In this document: positions 1-8,891 of the stretch, in pieces | Layout: the number at the start of each line of letters is the position of its first letter | Numbering within the stretch: the stretch's first letter is position 1 | Source of the DNA: a virus | IMG/VR virus record: IMGVR_UViG_3300042453_005404 | Span: 62,001-126,000 of that record | Length of the DNA stretch: 64,000 nt | Reading direction: 5' to 3' (one strand) | Notes under the pieces: model-generated | Databases searched by the model: none | What the model was told of the DNA's origin: nothing | Seen by the model: the letters and a program-made list of their open reading frames with translations, nothing else | Translations under genes and position numbers: made by a program

Positions 1-84
1 AGACAACATAAAAAGTATATACTTGAACACTTTAATCCCGCATTGGTTACATTTGGAAAAGAATATCTTGGAGATATAAAATGA
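1..84 (+). CDS. C-terminal end of an upstream gene (partial)
   Basis: Frame 1 is open from the first base to a TGA at 82-84 and encodes 27 residues ending in EYLGDIK. Its stop overlaps the ATG of the next gene (ATGA), the spacing seen throughout this operon, so it is very probably the end of a real gene of the same glycan cluster. Too little is present to name a function. Confidence 0.6.
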   Translation, partial: RQHKKYILEHFNPALVTFGKEYLGDIK

Positions 85-665
85 AAACGTTTCGAGTCGA
101 TGATGTTAGTGTTAATACAAATCAAGAAAAACTATTGGAAATGATTGCGTTGCTAAATCAACGTTACAACAATTCACGTTTTCTGCTGGGTATTTCTCCT
201 CTTGTCTGTGATATGAAGGAGTTTAGTGACAAAAGAAACGAACGAATATTTCCTTCTATTTTTAACGCTTATAGCGATCATAGAGTTTTTTACAAGGTAG
301 ACAAGTGTGGTGTACCAGCAGTTGTTTCTGAGTTAATAAAGCTTTATGGTAGCAAGATTGACTTGGCTGGTCACGGTTTGATTCATGTTGATCATCGTCT
401 TCTAACAAAAGAAGTACAAGAACTCAGTATTCTTTCTTCATGTAACTTGATTGGTGCAAAAACTTATATTCCACCTTTCAATAAATGGAACAAACACACT
501 GAAGAAATATGCAAAGAGTTTGGTATTAACTTGGTGAAATTTGAAGATGGTTGGCGGCACCTTGGATTCGAACCTATCAATGACAACTCAAGAAACTACT
601 ATTTTCATACCCATGACTTTGATATGGAAAAGTTCAAAATGATTGTTGCTGGGAGCGGTAAATGA
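81..665 (+). CDS. polysaccharide deacetylase-like (NodB-fold) protein
   Basis: 194 residues. The N-terminus FRVDDVS resembles the metal-binding Asp-Asp of NodB-type carbohydrate deacetylases. It is followed by HGLIHVDH (about residues 97-104), which fits the His-x3-His metal motif, then PPFNKWN and HTHDFD near the C-terminus, which fit the later catalytic motifs of the fold. Such enzymes remove acetyl groups from sugars, but some fold members have other roles. It overlaps its neighbours by four bases on both sides and lies with WbqC-like, glycosyltransferase and methyltransferase genes, so a role in glycan synthesis or modification is inferred. Assignment is by motif only. Confidence 0.55.
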   Translation: MKTFRVDDVSVNTNQEKLLEMIALLNQRYNNSRFLLGISPLVCDMKEFSDKRNERIFPSIFNAYSDHRVFYKVDKCGVPAVVSELIKLYGSKIDLAGHGLIHVDHRLLTKEVQELSILSSCNLIGAKTYIPPFNKWNKHTEEICKEFGINLVKFEDGWRHLGFEPINDNSRNYYFHTHDFDMEKFKMIVAGSGK

Positions 666-1213
666 TTGTTGCCATACATCAGCCGAACTTTTTTCCTTGG
701 TTGCCTTTTTATGAAAAGATAAAAGCCGCTGATGTGTTCGTTTTTCTTCGTAACTGTCAGTTTGAGAAAAACAACTATCAAAATCGATTTCATTACCGTG
801 ATCGATGGCATACCATGAGCGTCAACAAAGGTTTGGAACCTATCGTTGACAAGCGATATGTAAGCCATGAAAAAGATTGGAACAAAATCAAAGTTAACTT
901 AAAAGACAAGTTTGTGTTAAACGAGTATGACGAATGCATTAGTGATCACTTGTACGAAACCAATCACAAGATCATTCTTAAAACGCTGAAAAAGTTAAAT
1001 ATCAACACTGCGATTGAGTACGATAGCCCTACAGATCTTACTAACACTGATAGACTTGTTGAAATATGCAAAGCTTTAAAGGCCACTACATACCTTGCTG
1101 GGCGTGGTGGTACAAAATACATGGATATGAGTAAGTTTGAAGCCGCTGGAATAAAGGTTGACATTCAAAAGGTTTCTGTTGAACAATCCATCCATGTTCT
1201 TGATATTCTATAG
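662..1213 (+). CDS. WbqC-like family protein
   Basis: 183 residues. The N-terminus (IHQPNFFPWLPFYEKIKAAD, then VFVFL, NCQFEKNNYQNR) matches the WbqC family pattern of an IHQPxxxPW start, a short beta strand and a QFxKxxxxNR segment. WbqC-like proteins occur in O-antigen and capsule clusters and are thought to act in amino-sugar metabolism; their reaction is not well established. Members are usually about 200-230 residues, so this one is slightly short but looks complete. Start and stop couple tightly to neighbours (ATGA at 662). Confidence 0.75.
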   Translation: MIVAIHQPNFFPWLPFYEKIKAADVFVFLRNCQFEKNNYQNRFHYRDRWHTMSVNKGLEPIVDKRYVSHEKDWNKIKVNLKDKFVLNEYDECISDHLYETNHKIILKTLKKLNINTAIEYDSPTDLTNTDRLVEICKALKATTYLAGRGGTKYMDMSKFEAAGIKVDIQKVSVEQSIHVLDIL

Positions 1214-1216
1214 GCC

Positions 1217-2035
1217 ATGCCACAGAAACTTTTTGATCGTATTGTTGTAAGCTCCGACGATTCTCCTACCTTTTTGAACTTTTGGCCTTGCGTATCACAA
1301 GCATGGCAAAAATTCTTCGATGTAAAGCCAACACTAGCATTGGTAACAAACAGATCACCAGACGATTCGTTGTTTGCAACTTTGCAAAAATACGGTGATG
1401 TTTGTACCGTTCCTTATATCCAAGGCATACCAACAGCCAATCAAGCTAAAATAGCTCGTTTTCTTGTTGCTAGTAAGATGGGCGACGACGTTTGCATGAT
1501 CGAAGACATTGATACTGTTCCTTTACAGCGAACGTTTTTCGAAAACAGATTAAAAATGCGTGAACCTAATCGTATTTTGGCCGTAGGGCATGAAGTTTTG
1601 GCAAATACTGTTGATACTGGTAAGTTTCCGATCAGCAATATCACAACTGAGGGCCGAAACTTTAAACTACTGTTTAACCCAAACGATCTTAGCCATGAAG
1701 AATTATTGAAATCGTATGTTGGTATGCGTGTTGTTGATCATAAAGAAAACATTGCAAACAATCCGTCCCATTTTTCTGACGAATCAATGATTCGTGGATT
1801 GATTCATAAACACAACTTGCATCACATGGTTCAAAAAGTTGAAAGAGGAGCAGACATTCATAGAGATTGGGTTGATCGATCATGGTGGGGGATCGATGAA
1901 AACAAGTTGAAAAATGGAGGATACGTTCTTTGCAACTTTTTACGTCCGTGCAGAGAAAACGCACAACATTTTATTCCAATCTATGAATATTTGTACGGAT
2001 ATTTGCCGAAACCTAGCGAGTTGTTTGTTCTATGA
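1217..2035 (+). CDS. putative nucleotide-sugar glycosyltransferase (DxD-type)
   Basis: 272 residues with no signal peptide or membrane segment. The segment VCMIEDIDTVPLQ (about residues 93-105) is a hydrophobic strand ending in a D-x-D motif, as in GT-A glycosyltransferases that bind a metal and a nucleotide sugar. I do not recognise the exact family. It sits between WbqC-like and methyltransferase genes, and its stop overlaps the next ATG (ATGA at 2032), which supports a glycan-assembly role by context. Confidence 0.45.
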   Translation: MPQKLFDRIVVSSDDSPTFLNFWPCVSQAWQKFFDVKPTLALVTNRSPDDSLFATLQKYGDVCTVPYIQGIPTANQAKIARFLVASKMGDDVCMIEDIDTVPLQRTFFENRLKMREPNRILAVGHEVLANTVDTGKFPISNITTEGRNFKLLFNPNDLSHEELLKSYVGMRVVDHKENIANNPSHFSDESMIRGLIHKHNLHHMVQKVERGADIHRDWVDRSWWGIDENKLKNGGYVLCNFLRPCRENAQHFIPIYEYLYGYLPKPSELFVL

Positions 2036-2595
2036 TCAACATCATCGAAGAGTTATACAGCGATCCAAAACATAGCGACTACAGCGAGAAATCATCAAAC
2101 GTTCGCTTCGAACATCTTGTGAGAGATTTGAGTGTTCCGAATGTTTCTATTCTGGACTATGGCTGCGGGCCGGGAAATATGGTGTCTTGGTTTTTGTCGA
2201 ACAAACAAACTCCAAAATACTATTATGGCTATGATGTTCGGGAAAAAACCATAGCGTTTGCCAAGCAAATTCTTCCTAGTTTTAAGTTTGAAACAACATT
2301 GCCAACTGACGAACTGTTTGATATGGCACTGTTCGCTGGCACTATAAGTTATGCTTTCGATGAAGATATCGATTTGTGTAAAAATTTTTATCGACAAGAA
2401 ATCGATAAAGCAATGGGTTTGTTGAAAACTGATGGCATAATTCGAGGTACTGTGCGTAAAGTCGGTTATGAATATGCCAAAAACAACAAACGTATGATCA
2501 CATATACGGAAAACGAGCTACAAAACTTGGGAGCAAAAACCGTGTACAATATATTCGATCATGAATGGTTTTTCGAAATAACAAAACAAAGGTGA
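2032..2595 (+). CDS. class I SAM-dependent methyltransferase
   Basis: 187 residues. ILDYGCGPGNMVSWF (about residues 40-54) is a textbook motif I, the glycine-rich SAM-binding loop of Rossmann-fold methyltransferases; YGYDVREKTIAFAK is the following acidic strand and FDMALFAGTISY fits motif IV. The acceptor cannot be read from sequence; neighbours suggest a sugar or small glycan precursor. The start overlaps the upstream stop by four bases. Confidence 0.75.
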   Translation: MINIIEELYSDPKHSDYSEKSSNVRFEHLVRDLSVPNVSILDYGCGPGNMVSWFLSNKQTPKYYYGYDVREKTIAFAKQILPSFKFETTLPTDELFDMALFAGTISYAFDEDIDLCKNFYRQEIDKAMGLLKTDGIIRGTVRKVGYEYAKNNKRMITYTENELQNLGAKTVYNIFDHEWFFEITKQR

Positions 2596-2599
2596 AAAG

Positions 2600-3064
2600 A
2601 TGGCTGATTTTGGTGGATCGGGAATAACACAAGAGTTGTTTGATTGGATTGTTGCAAACATTCCACAAGGTTCTACAATGTTGGAGTTGGGAGCTGGGCA
2701 TGTAAGCACAAAGTTCCTATCGCAGAGATATAAGCTTCATTCAGTAGAAGATAAGGCAGAGTTTCTAAACGTATATCCCAGCACTTACATATATGCACCC
2801 ATTGATACAAGAAAAAACTGGTATTATCGTAAAGCTTTAGAAGAAAATCTACCAAAGGAATATGATTGCATACTGGTTGATGGACCTACTGGGGAGGGTA
2901 ATCGATGGGGTTTTCTAGAAAACCTAGATTTGTTTCGGCAGGATGTTCCAATTGTTGTTGATGATACATGGAGGAAGGCAGAAAAAGATCTTTTGTTGGA
3001 AGTTGCTAAAAAAACTGGTAAAGAATATAAGCTGTTCGAAAACTTTGGGGTTATATACCGGTAA
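2600..3064 (+). CDS. putative methyltransferase-like protein
   Basis: 154 residues preceded by a good Shine-Dalgarno (AAGGTGA, 2589-2595). GSTMLELGAGHVSTKFL (about residues 24-40) resembles a SAM-binding motif I, and YDCILVDGP (about 89-97) resembles motif IV, followed by IVVDDTWR. It is short for a class I methyltransferase and resembles small O-methyltransferase-type Rossmann proteins. It follows another methyltransferase by four bases, so the two may act on the same product. Confidence 0.55.
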   Translation: MADFGGSGITQELFDWIVANIPQGSTMLELGAGHVSTKFLSQRYKLHSVEDKAEFLNVYPSTYIYAPIDTRKNWYYRKALEENLPKEYDCILVDGPTGEGNRWGFLENLDLFRQDVPIVVDDTWRKAEKDLLLEVAKKTGKEYKLFENFGVIYR

Positions 3065-3113
3065 ACATTCGGCTCCGATATCGATAAGCTAAATCTCTTC
3101 GAAAGGCCAACAT

Positions 3114-4409
3114 ATGTCAGAAACACAAAAGCTTGATTTAACAACTCCTACTCGCAAACACAAGATTATAATGCTTTCTGATCACCCACTGTGCACTTCT
3201 GGTGTGGGTGTTCAAGCAAGGTTCCTTATCCAAGGTCTTTTAAACACCGGTAAATATTCATTTCGTTGTTTGGGAGGAGCAATAAAGCACCCAAACTACG
3301 ATACGGTCATGGTAAATCCAGATTTTGTCATTAAACCGGTTGATGGATTTGGTAATCACGAAATCGTTCGCAACATTCTAATCAACGAACGTCCTGATGC
3401 CATTCTTTTATTCACAGATCCTCGTCAGTTTATGTGGCTTTGGGAAATTGAAGACGAGATTCATCAAATCTGTCCAATAACTTATTGGCATGTTTGGGAT
3501 AATGATCCATATCCAGCATTCAATGATGTTTGGTATAAATCAACCGATCTTATCAACTGTCTTTCTTATAAGACTTTTGAGCTTGTGAAGCCAAACTTCC
3601 CAGAACGTACACGCTATATTCCTCACGCATTTCCAAAGCAAGTATACTTTCCGATGCCAGAACAAACCAAAGAAGAAATTCGTAAGAAAAACTTTGGTGA
3701 TCGAGCAGATTGGTTTATTGGCACATGGGTAAATCGTAACGCTACCCGTAAAATGCCAAACGATGTTCTTAACGCATTCCGTGTTTTTCTAGATCGTCTG
3801 GAAAAAGAAGAAGGTCATCGCAAAGCTATGCTTATCATGCACACCGATCCAAACGATAGTGAAGGCCCCAATCTTCTTGCAGTGTCAGAAACGCTCGGCA
3901 TTGCCAACAATGTTATGTTTTCTGTGCAAAAAGTAGACTTCAACGATATGAATGCTCTTTACAACATCACAGATTTTACCATCAACGTTTCAAAAGCAGA
4001 AGGCTTTGGTTTGGCGACGCTTTCATCGATGATGGTTGGTAAACCTATCATTGCGATTAAAACTGGTGGATTGACCAGACAAGTTGTTGATCACCGTGAT
4101 GGTTCAGAAAATGGTATTGCTATCGAGCCCGCAGCACGTACAATGGTTGGCAGCCAAATGGTACCATATATTTACGATGATCATGTAAACTATCTTGATG
4201 TTGCTGAAGCTTACTGGAAGCTATACAAGATGAGCCCAGAAGAACGTAAAGCTCTTGGAGAAAAAGCTCGCTTGTATTGTGATTTTGAGTTTGATTATGA
4301 CAACGTAATCAAAGCTTGGGATGAAAGTTTGCATGAATGCATCACAAACTGGAAGACAAACAAACCAAAACAATGGACTTGTGAACAACTTCGTCCGTTC
4401 GGTAAATGA
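3114..4409 (+). CDS. GT-B fold glycosyltransferase (group 1 type)
   Basis: 431 residues; the start is preceded by GAAAGG. The N-terminal HPLCTSGVGVQARFLIQGLL is the usual GT-B opening with a glycine-rich donor loop. The C-terminal half has WFIGTWVNRNATRKMPNDVL and the donor-site signature SKAEGFGLATLSSMMVGKPI (E-x7-E type, about residues 290-310), as in family 1/4 enzymes. It probably transfers a sugar from a nucleotide-sugar donor. Together with the next gene it forms a tandem pair of related but diverged glycosyltransferases. Confidence 0.8.
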   Translation: MSETQKLDLTTPTRKHKIIMLSDHPLCTSGVGVQARFLIQGLLNTGKYSFRCLGGAIKHPNYDTVMVNPDFVIKPVDGFGNHEIVRNILINERPDAILLFTDPRQFMWLWEIEDEIHQICPITYWHVWDNDPYPAFNDVWYKSTDLINCLSYKTFELVKPNFPERTRYIPHAFPKQVYFPMPEQTKEEIRKKNFGDRADWFIGTWVNRNATRKMPNDVLNAFRVFLDRLEKEEGHRKAMLIMHTDPNDSEGPNLLAVSETLGIANNVMFSVQKVDFNDMNALYNITDFTINVSKAEGFGLATLSSMMVGKPIIAIKTGGLTRQVVDHRDGSENGIAIEPAARTMVGSQMVPYIYDDHVNYLDVAEAYWKLYKMSPEERKALGEKARLYCDFEFDYDNVIKAWDESLHECITNWKTNKPKQWTCEQLRPFGK

Positions 4410-4428
4410 TAGGAAGAAAGGTAAAACA

Positions 4429-5607
4429 ATGAAAACAGTTCTTTTAAGAGCCCCACTTCTTACTCATTCCGGCTACGGTGTTCATGCACGTCAAATCGCA
4501 AAATGGTTGTTTCGTGTTGCATCAGAAACACACGAACTAGACATTACCACAGAGTCTCTGCCATGGGGCAGATGCCATCTCATTGTTGACCCAGAAGCCG
4601 AAGATGGTATTATTGGACAAATCATACAAGCTTCGAACAATAAAAAGAACTTTTATGATATAACCATTCAACTACAACTACCAAACGAGTGGAACCCATT
4701 CCTTGGCAACTTCAACATTGGTGTAACTGCCGGTGTTGAAACAGACATATGCAATCCAGCTTGGATTGATTGTATTAATCGTATGGATATGATTGTTGTA
4801 CCCAGCGAGTTCACAAAGCAAACGTTTCTAAACACTGGCGAGATAAAAGTTCCACTTGTTGTTGTACCAGAAGCGTTCCCAGAAACGTTTGCAAGTAATC
4901 CTGTTAAGTTGGACCTTGGTTTAAAAACAAAGTTCAATTTTTTGCTTGTTGGTCAACTCACAGGCAACAACACAGAAAATGATCGCAAGAACTTGCCATA
5001 CTCAATAAAGTGGTTTGCAGAAACGTTTGCTGGTTGTCCTGATGTTGGTGTTATAATCAAAACAAACAGTGGCGCATTAACACAAGTTGACAAGCGTAAC
5101 GTTACAGGAATTTTTTCCAAGCTTGTTGGAGAAGTTTCAAAACCTAACGGTCCAACGTTTTACCTTCTTCACGGACATATGTCGGACGAAGAAATGCATG
5201 GACTATACACACACCCAGATATCAAAGCTCTTGTAACGCTTACACACGGCGAAGGTTATGGATTACCGATCTTAGAAGCTGCTGCTTGTGGTTTGCCTGT
5301 AATTGCTACCAACTGGAGCGGGCATCTAGAGTTTTTAAAACACGGTAAATTTATCGCTATCGAGCACACGTTGGCTACAATTCCAACAAGCCGAGTTGAC
5401 AATCAAATATTCATGCCTACAGCGAAATGGGCAATGCCTTTAGAAGCAGATGTGAAATATCGTTTGAAGAAGTTTTATAGTGGTTCCGTTATGCCAAAGC
5501 AATGGGCAACAGAACTTGCAGCAAAAATAAAAGAACTATATTCGTTTGAAGCTGTTGCACGTACTTATTCATCATTGCTAGATAAAACTTTGAAAGCAGA
5601 ACAATGA
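4429..5607 (+). CDS. GT-B fold glycosyltransferase (group 1 type), second copy
   Basis: 392 residues from the ATG at 4429, chosen because it is preceded by AGGAAGAAAGG and gives the typical opening MKTVLLRAPLLTHSGYGVHA; upstream in-frame ATGs lie inside the previous gene. The donor-site signature THGEGYGLPILEAAACGLPV (about residues 277-296) is clear. It is a cytosolic transferase of the same class as the preceding gene, likely a diverged duplicate with another donor or acceptor. Its stop overlaps the next start (ATGA at 5604). Confidence 0.8.
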   Translation: MKTVLLRAPLLTHSGYGVHARQIAKWLFRVASETHELDITTESLPWGRCHLIVDPEAEDGIIGQIIQASNNKKNFYDITIQLQLPNEWNPFLGNFNIGVTAGVETDICNPAWIDCINRMDMIVVPSEFTKQTFLNTGEIKVPLVVVPEAFPETFASNPVKLDLGLKTKFNFLLVGQLTGNNTENDRKNLPYSIKWFAETFAGCPDVGVIIKTNSGALTQVDKRNVTGIFSKLVGEVSKPNGPTFYLLHGHMSDEEMHGLYTHPDIKALVTLTHGEGYGLPILEAAACGLPVIATNWSGHLEFLKHGKFIAIEHTLATIPTSRVDNQIFMPTAKWAMPLEADVKYRLKKFYSGSVMPKQWATELAAKIKELYSFEAVARTYSSLLDKTLKAEQ

Positions 5608-5927
5608 TTGGATACTTGCTATCGATATTGCTGTTGACCGCTCTTTGCGTTGTAACATTTTACGCAATTCGTTGGGCCAAGATAATTTTTATTTTAGAAG
5701 ATGATCTTGCTGACGCTATTGAAGTACATGAACGCACCGCAAAAGCTTTGGAAGCGATTATAAAAACACCAATGTTTTTTGATAATCCTCAAGTAAAAGC
5801 TACTGTTGACGAAGCAATGGAAAACGTAAAAATCTGTCAAACAGCAACACACAAATTGATTCAGAACTTTACGCAACGCAGCAAACAACGTTATATACGG
5901 CTTATAGATCAAGACGAGGACGAATGA
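5604..5927 (+). CDS. small membrane-anchored coiled protein
   Basis: 107 residues. Residues 2-24 form one hydrophobic segment (IGYLLSILLLTALCVVTFYA) followed by a basic residue, then a mostly helical, charged cytoplasmic part. It overlaps the upstream glycosyltransferase and the downstream sigma factor by four bases each, so it is translated as part of the same unit. No family recognised. Confidence 0.6.
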   Translation: MIGYLLSILLLTALCVVTFYAIRWAKIIFILEDDLADAIEVHERTAKALEAIIKTPMFFDNPQVKATVDEAMENVKICQTATHKLIQNFTQRSKQRYIRLIDQDEDE

Positions 5928-6661
5928 CTCCTAAAGGCAAAAAGCTTATCAAACGTAAACCAAAGGGCGGGGCTGCGCCGCAAGAGTTTTACTTCAACGA
6001 TAACACTCAACAAGCAATTGTTGACTATAAATTAGAAACAAATTCTACCAAAAAAAATGATATATACGTTCGTGAGATTCTTCCAGCTTTTAACAAGCTT
6101 GTAGAAAATCTCATCAACGTATATGGTTTTCAAATTCAATACGAAACCAAAGCTGATTTACAAAACGAATGCATTGAGTTTCTTTATGGTGTTATAACCA
6201 AGTTCGATGCTTCGAAAGGTACCAAAGCTTTTTCTTATTTCAACGTTGTTGCAAAGCATTGGCTAATCATTAAGAGCAAACAAAGTGTTAGAAATGTGCA
6301 TGTGTTTACCAGCATCGATGACACAGAATCCATGTCTCAACATGATTTAGAAACCATTGAAAATTATAGTGTTTCTCCTTCACCCGAAGAAACAATGATC
6401 GATTTTACCAAAAAACAAAAAATTCGAACAATCTTGGATTTGATAGCTTCCAAGGCTATAACAGAAAATGAAATTGAGTGCCTTAAAGGAATCAACTTGT
6501 TGTTTAGCAATATCAACGAACTTGATTTTCTCAACAAACGAGCTGTAATGTTGTATCTAAGAGAAATAACATCTCTTTCACCCAAACAATTAAGCGTTGT
6601 GCTTTCTTTGATGAAAAAACATTACAAGTTATCCAAGCAGGAATACGAGCAAGAAGAATGA
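5924..6661 (+). CDS. late-transcription sigma factor, T4 gp55-like
   Basis: 245 residues. The middle resembles sigma region 2: KADLQNECIEFLYGVITKFD, then KAFSYFNVVAKHWLIIKSKQ and SVRNVHVFTSIDD (about residues 83-140), the arrangement seen in gp55-type phage sigma factors that direct RNA polymerase to late promoters. A clear region 4 is not obvious, as expected for gp55. It lies directly before the virion genes, which suits a late regulator. The start overlaps the upstream stop and the stop overlaps the next ATG, so expression is coupled. Confidence 0.65.
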   Translation: MTPKGKKLIKRKPKGGAAPQEFYFNDNTQQAIVDYKLETNSTKKNDIYVREILPAFNKLVENLINVYGFQIQYETKADLQNECIEFLYGVITKFDASKGTKAFSYFNVVAKHWLIIKSKQSVRNVHVFTSIDDTESMSQHDLETIENYSVSPSPEETMIDFTKKQKIRTILDLIASKAITENEIECLKGINLLFSNINELDFLNKRAVMLYLREITSLSPKQLSVVLSLMKKHYKLSKQEYEQEE

Positions 6662-7077
6662 GCAATCAATCTTTTGAAGAAGAAATAATCCAGATGGACA
6701 ACAATCCATCTGGCCAACAACTTATCAAAAAAGCCGACCAAGATCTTGCAACGTTTGTTGAATTGCTTGATTCTATCACTACTATCGATGAACGTTTAAA
6801 GCTTTTGTGGAAGCAAATTTACGAAAATGCATTAATCGATAGACGCAACGCTTACATGATTTGGACCGATTTATATTTGCAAGTTCACGGAAATCCAGAA
6901 CAACATGTTATTCATGGTGATCATTTATCCAAATACATGGAACGTATGGAAAAAGCTAACACTCAGTTGTTAAAACTAGCAGAGTTAGTTTATAAAGCCA
7001 AAGACAAGCAAGAAGCAGAAGAAATACCAGACAGTAAATCGATATTCGATAGAATAAAACGTGGCAGCAGAGGATAG
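6658..7077 (+). CDS. hypothetical protein between sigma factor and baseplate hub genes
   Basis: 139 residues, acidic N-terminus, largely helical. The central part (IWTDLYLQVHGNPEQHVIHG) and the long C-terminal helix with heptad-like leucines (MEKANTQLLKLAELVYKAKD) suggest an oligomeric protein. It is translationally coupled to the sigma factor (ATGA at 6658). By position it could be a transcription accessory or virion assembly protein, but no motif settles this. Confidence 0.55.
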   Translation: MSNQSFEEEIIQMDNNPSGQQLIKKADQDLATFVELLDSITTIDERLKLLWKQIYENALIDRRNAYMIWTDLYLQVHGNPEQHVIHGDHLSKYMERMEKANTQLLKLAELVYKAKDKQEAEEIPDSKSIFDRIKRGSRG

Positions 7078-7079
7078 CT

Positions 7080-8849
7080 ATGCCAAATGAAAACCTAAAC
7101 GTTGGTAGAATATTAGCGGGTGCAACTAATCCATCACTAGATCCAACAAAACTAATATTGAACAGCCAAATGGCTGGGTCACCACCAACTTTTCAACGTG
7201 CTACAGTTGAAGAAGTTATATACAATCCAAAAGAATTGTCAACCACAGATCGTGACAGACTAAAAAGCTTGGTAGTAAACCCAGAAGAAGTAAATCAAGC
7301 GCCTGCAAACAGCGTTATCGCCACCGTGATATCTGATGGTGTAAGTGACGCCACACCAACCAAAGTGCTTATCGCTCCATTTTTTCAAAGCCATTTCATG
7401 CTTCCGGTTCAAGTTGGAGAACAAGTCACCATTGTATTTGAAGATTTTCAAAAATACGGCTTTAAAGGTGGTAAATGGATCACAAGAGCATCTGAAGGTT
7501 TGCCGGTTGAAGATCCTAACTTTACTCACAACGACAGAAGATTCAATATTGAATATAATTCTGACCAGCGAGCAAGTCAATCTTTAAACAGAACCAGTTA
7601 TACTCCTAATTTTCCAAATGGTGGTGACACCATCGGCACTAGAACTCTTCCTCAAGACACCACTACAAATCCATACGACACGATATATCAACAATCACGT
7701 TCTGGAGATTTACAACACGCTTATGAGGTAGTTCCACGCTGGACAAAACGTCCACAAGAGTTTGTGATTCAAGGCATGAACAATGCTCTTATCATGCTGG
7801 GCAGAGATCGTGTGGGTTACGTAACAAGTTCAGCAGTCGAACAGAAAAACTATGCAGGAACAATTGATCTTGTAACAGGTCGAAGCCGCTATTTGCTTAC
7901 GCCCGCAGACAGCACGGTCACAGAGCATAAAAAAACTAGTCCGTTTGTTATTATAAACTCAAGAAGCCTTAACGAAGTTGATAAAGCACCTCGATTAAAT
8001 GGCAAGGTAGAACAAACAAAAGAAGGAGATCCTGATTTTGTTCATGATGCTGCCCGCATATACATGAGCATGAAAACTTTGGGTGACACCAACTTCAAAA
8101 CAGCCAAAACAACTCAAGGTGCTGTTAACAATGCATTGCAACCTTCTGGCATCAACTATTCTCCTAACAGCTTATATCCCACACAGTTTAGTTCTTCAAG
8201 TGCCAACGTTGGGTCTTCATACGTTGTAACTAAAGCCGATCATATAAGATTGATTGCAAGAAGATCTGTTCCAGCAGAAGACAATCTAGATCCTATTATA
8301 TCTGGCTCTGTGTTGATTCTTAAAGAAGGCAAGAATCGTACTCCAGAAGATATGAACGCACAAGCTGCCGCAGCAGATCATTTGGCTTATCTATACATGA
8401 GCCCAGAAGGTAGAGTTCAAGTAGATGGTTTGCAAATATTTCTTGGTGGGGCCGCAATAAACACCAACCCTGCACCAGCAAATCCTCAAGCACCGGCACC
8501 TGATGTTCCAAGAAACCAAGATGGCGCAACAGCTGAATTGTCTGTTGGTGATCAAAACACTTTTGCTGGTGCAGAACCTTACATCAAATGGAGTGAGTTC
8601 AAAAAGGTTGTTGAAGGTTTGCAACGTCAAATAGACGCTCTACAAACAGCTTACAGCGGTTTGGTTGATGATTTAAACATAGCTACCAATAATGTTTGTG
8701 TACATGGTGGGCCTAACAGTGCTTGGATACCTTTATACACTGCAAGCAATGTTAAACGAACCACTCTTAGTAATGCTATTAGTGAGGCTAGAACCAAAAC
8801 AAATCAAGCTGTATACAAAAGCCGTAGCACTAAAATATTTGGGCAATGA
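7080..8849 (+). CDS. baseplate hub/spike-type protein with OB-fold, gp5-like
   Basis: 589 residues, starting after GAGGATAGCT. Residues about 60-145 (VIATVISDGVSD, VLIAPFFQSHFMLPVQVGEQ, VTIVFED, GGKWITR) form a beta-rich segment like the N-terminal OB domain of gp5/VgrG-type hub proteins. RWTKRPQEFVIQGMNNALIM followed by LGRDRVG (about 221-247) is a pattern I associate with marine T4-like hub proteins. The C-terminus has a coiled-coil segment (VEGLQRQIDALQTAY). No lysozyme domain is visible. It opens the baseplate block. Confidence 0.6.
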   Translation: MPNENLNVGRILAGATNPSLDPTKLILNSQMAGSPPTFQRATVEEVIYNPKELSTTDRDRLKSLVVNPEEVNQAPANSVIATVISDGVSDATPTKVLIAPFFQSHFMLPVQVGEQVTIVFEDFQKYGFKGGKWITRASEGLPVEDPNFTHNDRRFNIEYNSDQRASQSLNRTSYTPNFPNGGDTIGTRTLPQDTTTNPYDTIYQQSRSGDLQHAYEVVPRWTKRPQEFVIQGMNNALIMLGRDRVGYVTSSAVEQKNYAGTIDLVTGRSRYLLTPADSTVTEHKKTSPFVIINSRSLNEVDKAPRLNGKVEQTKEGDPDFVHDAARIYMSMKTLGDTNFKTAKTTQGAVNNALQPSGINYSPNSLYPTQFSSSSANVGSSYVVTKADHIRLIARRSVPAEDNLDPIISGSVLILKEGKNRTPEDMNAQAAAADHLAYLYMSPEGRVQVDGLQIFLGGAAINTNPAPANPQAPAPDVPRNQDGATAELSVGDQNTFAGAEPYIKWSEFKKVVEGLQRQIDALQTAYSGLVDDLNIATNNVCVHGGPNSAWIPLYTASNVKRTTLSNAISEARTKTNQAVYKSRSTKIFGQ

Positions 8850-8891
8850 TTTGTAAAACCTCCCCTCTCTAGTTACCAACAGGACTACACA

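Noticed and set aside
556-592. A tRNA T-arm-like string (GGATTCGAACC) on the plus strand
   Set aside because: It lies in frame within the deacetylase-like gene (codons for GFEP), and no acceptor or anticodon stem can be built around it.
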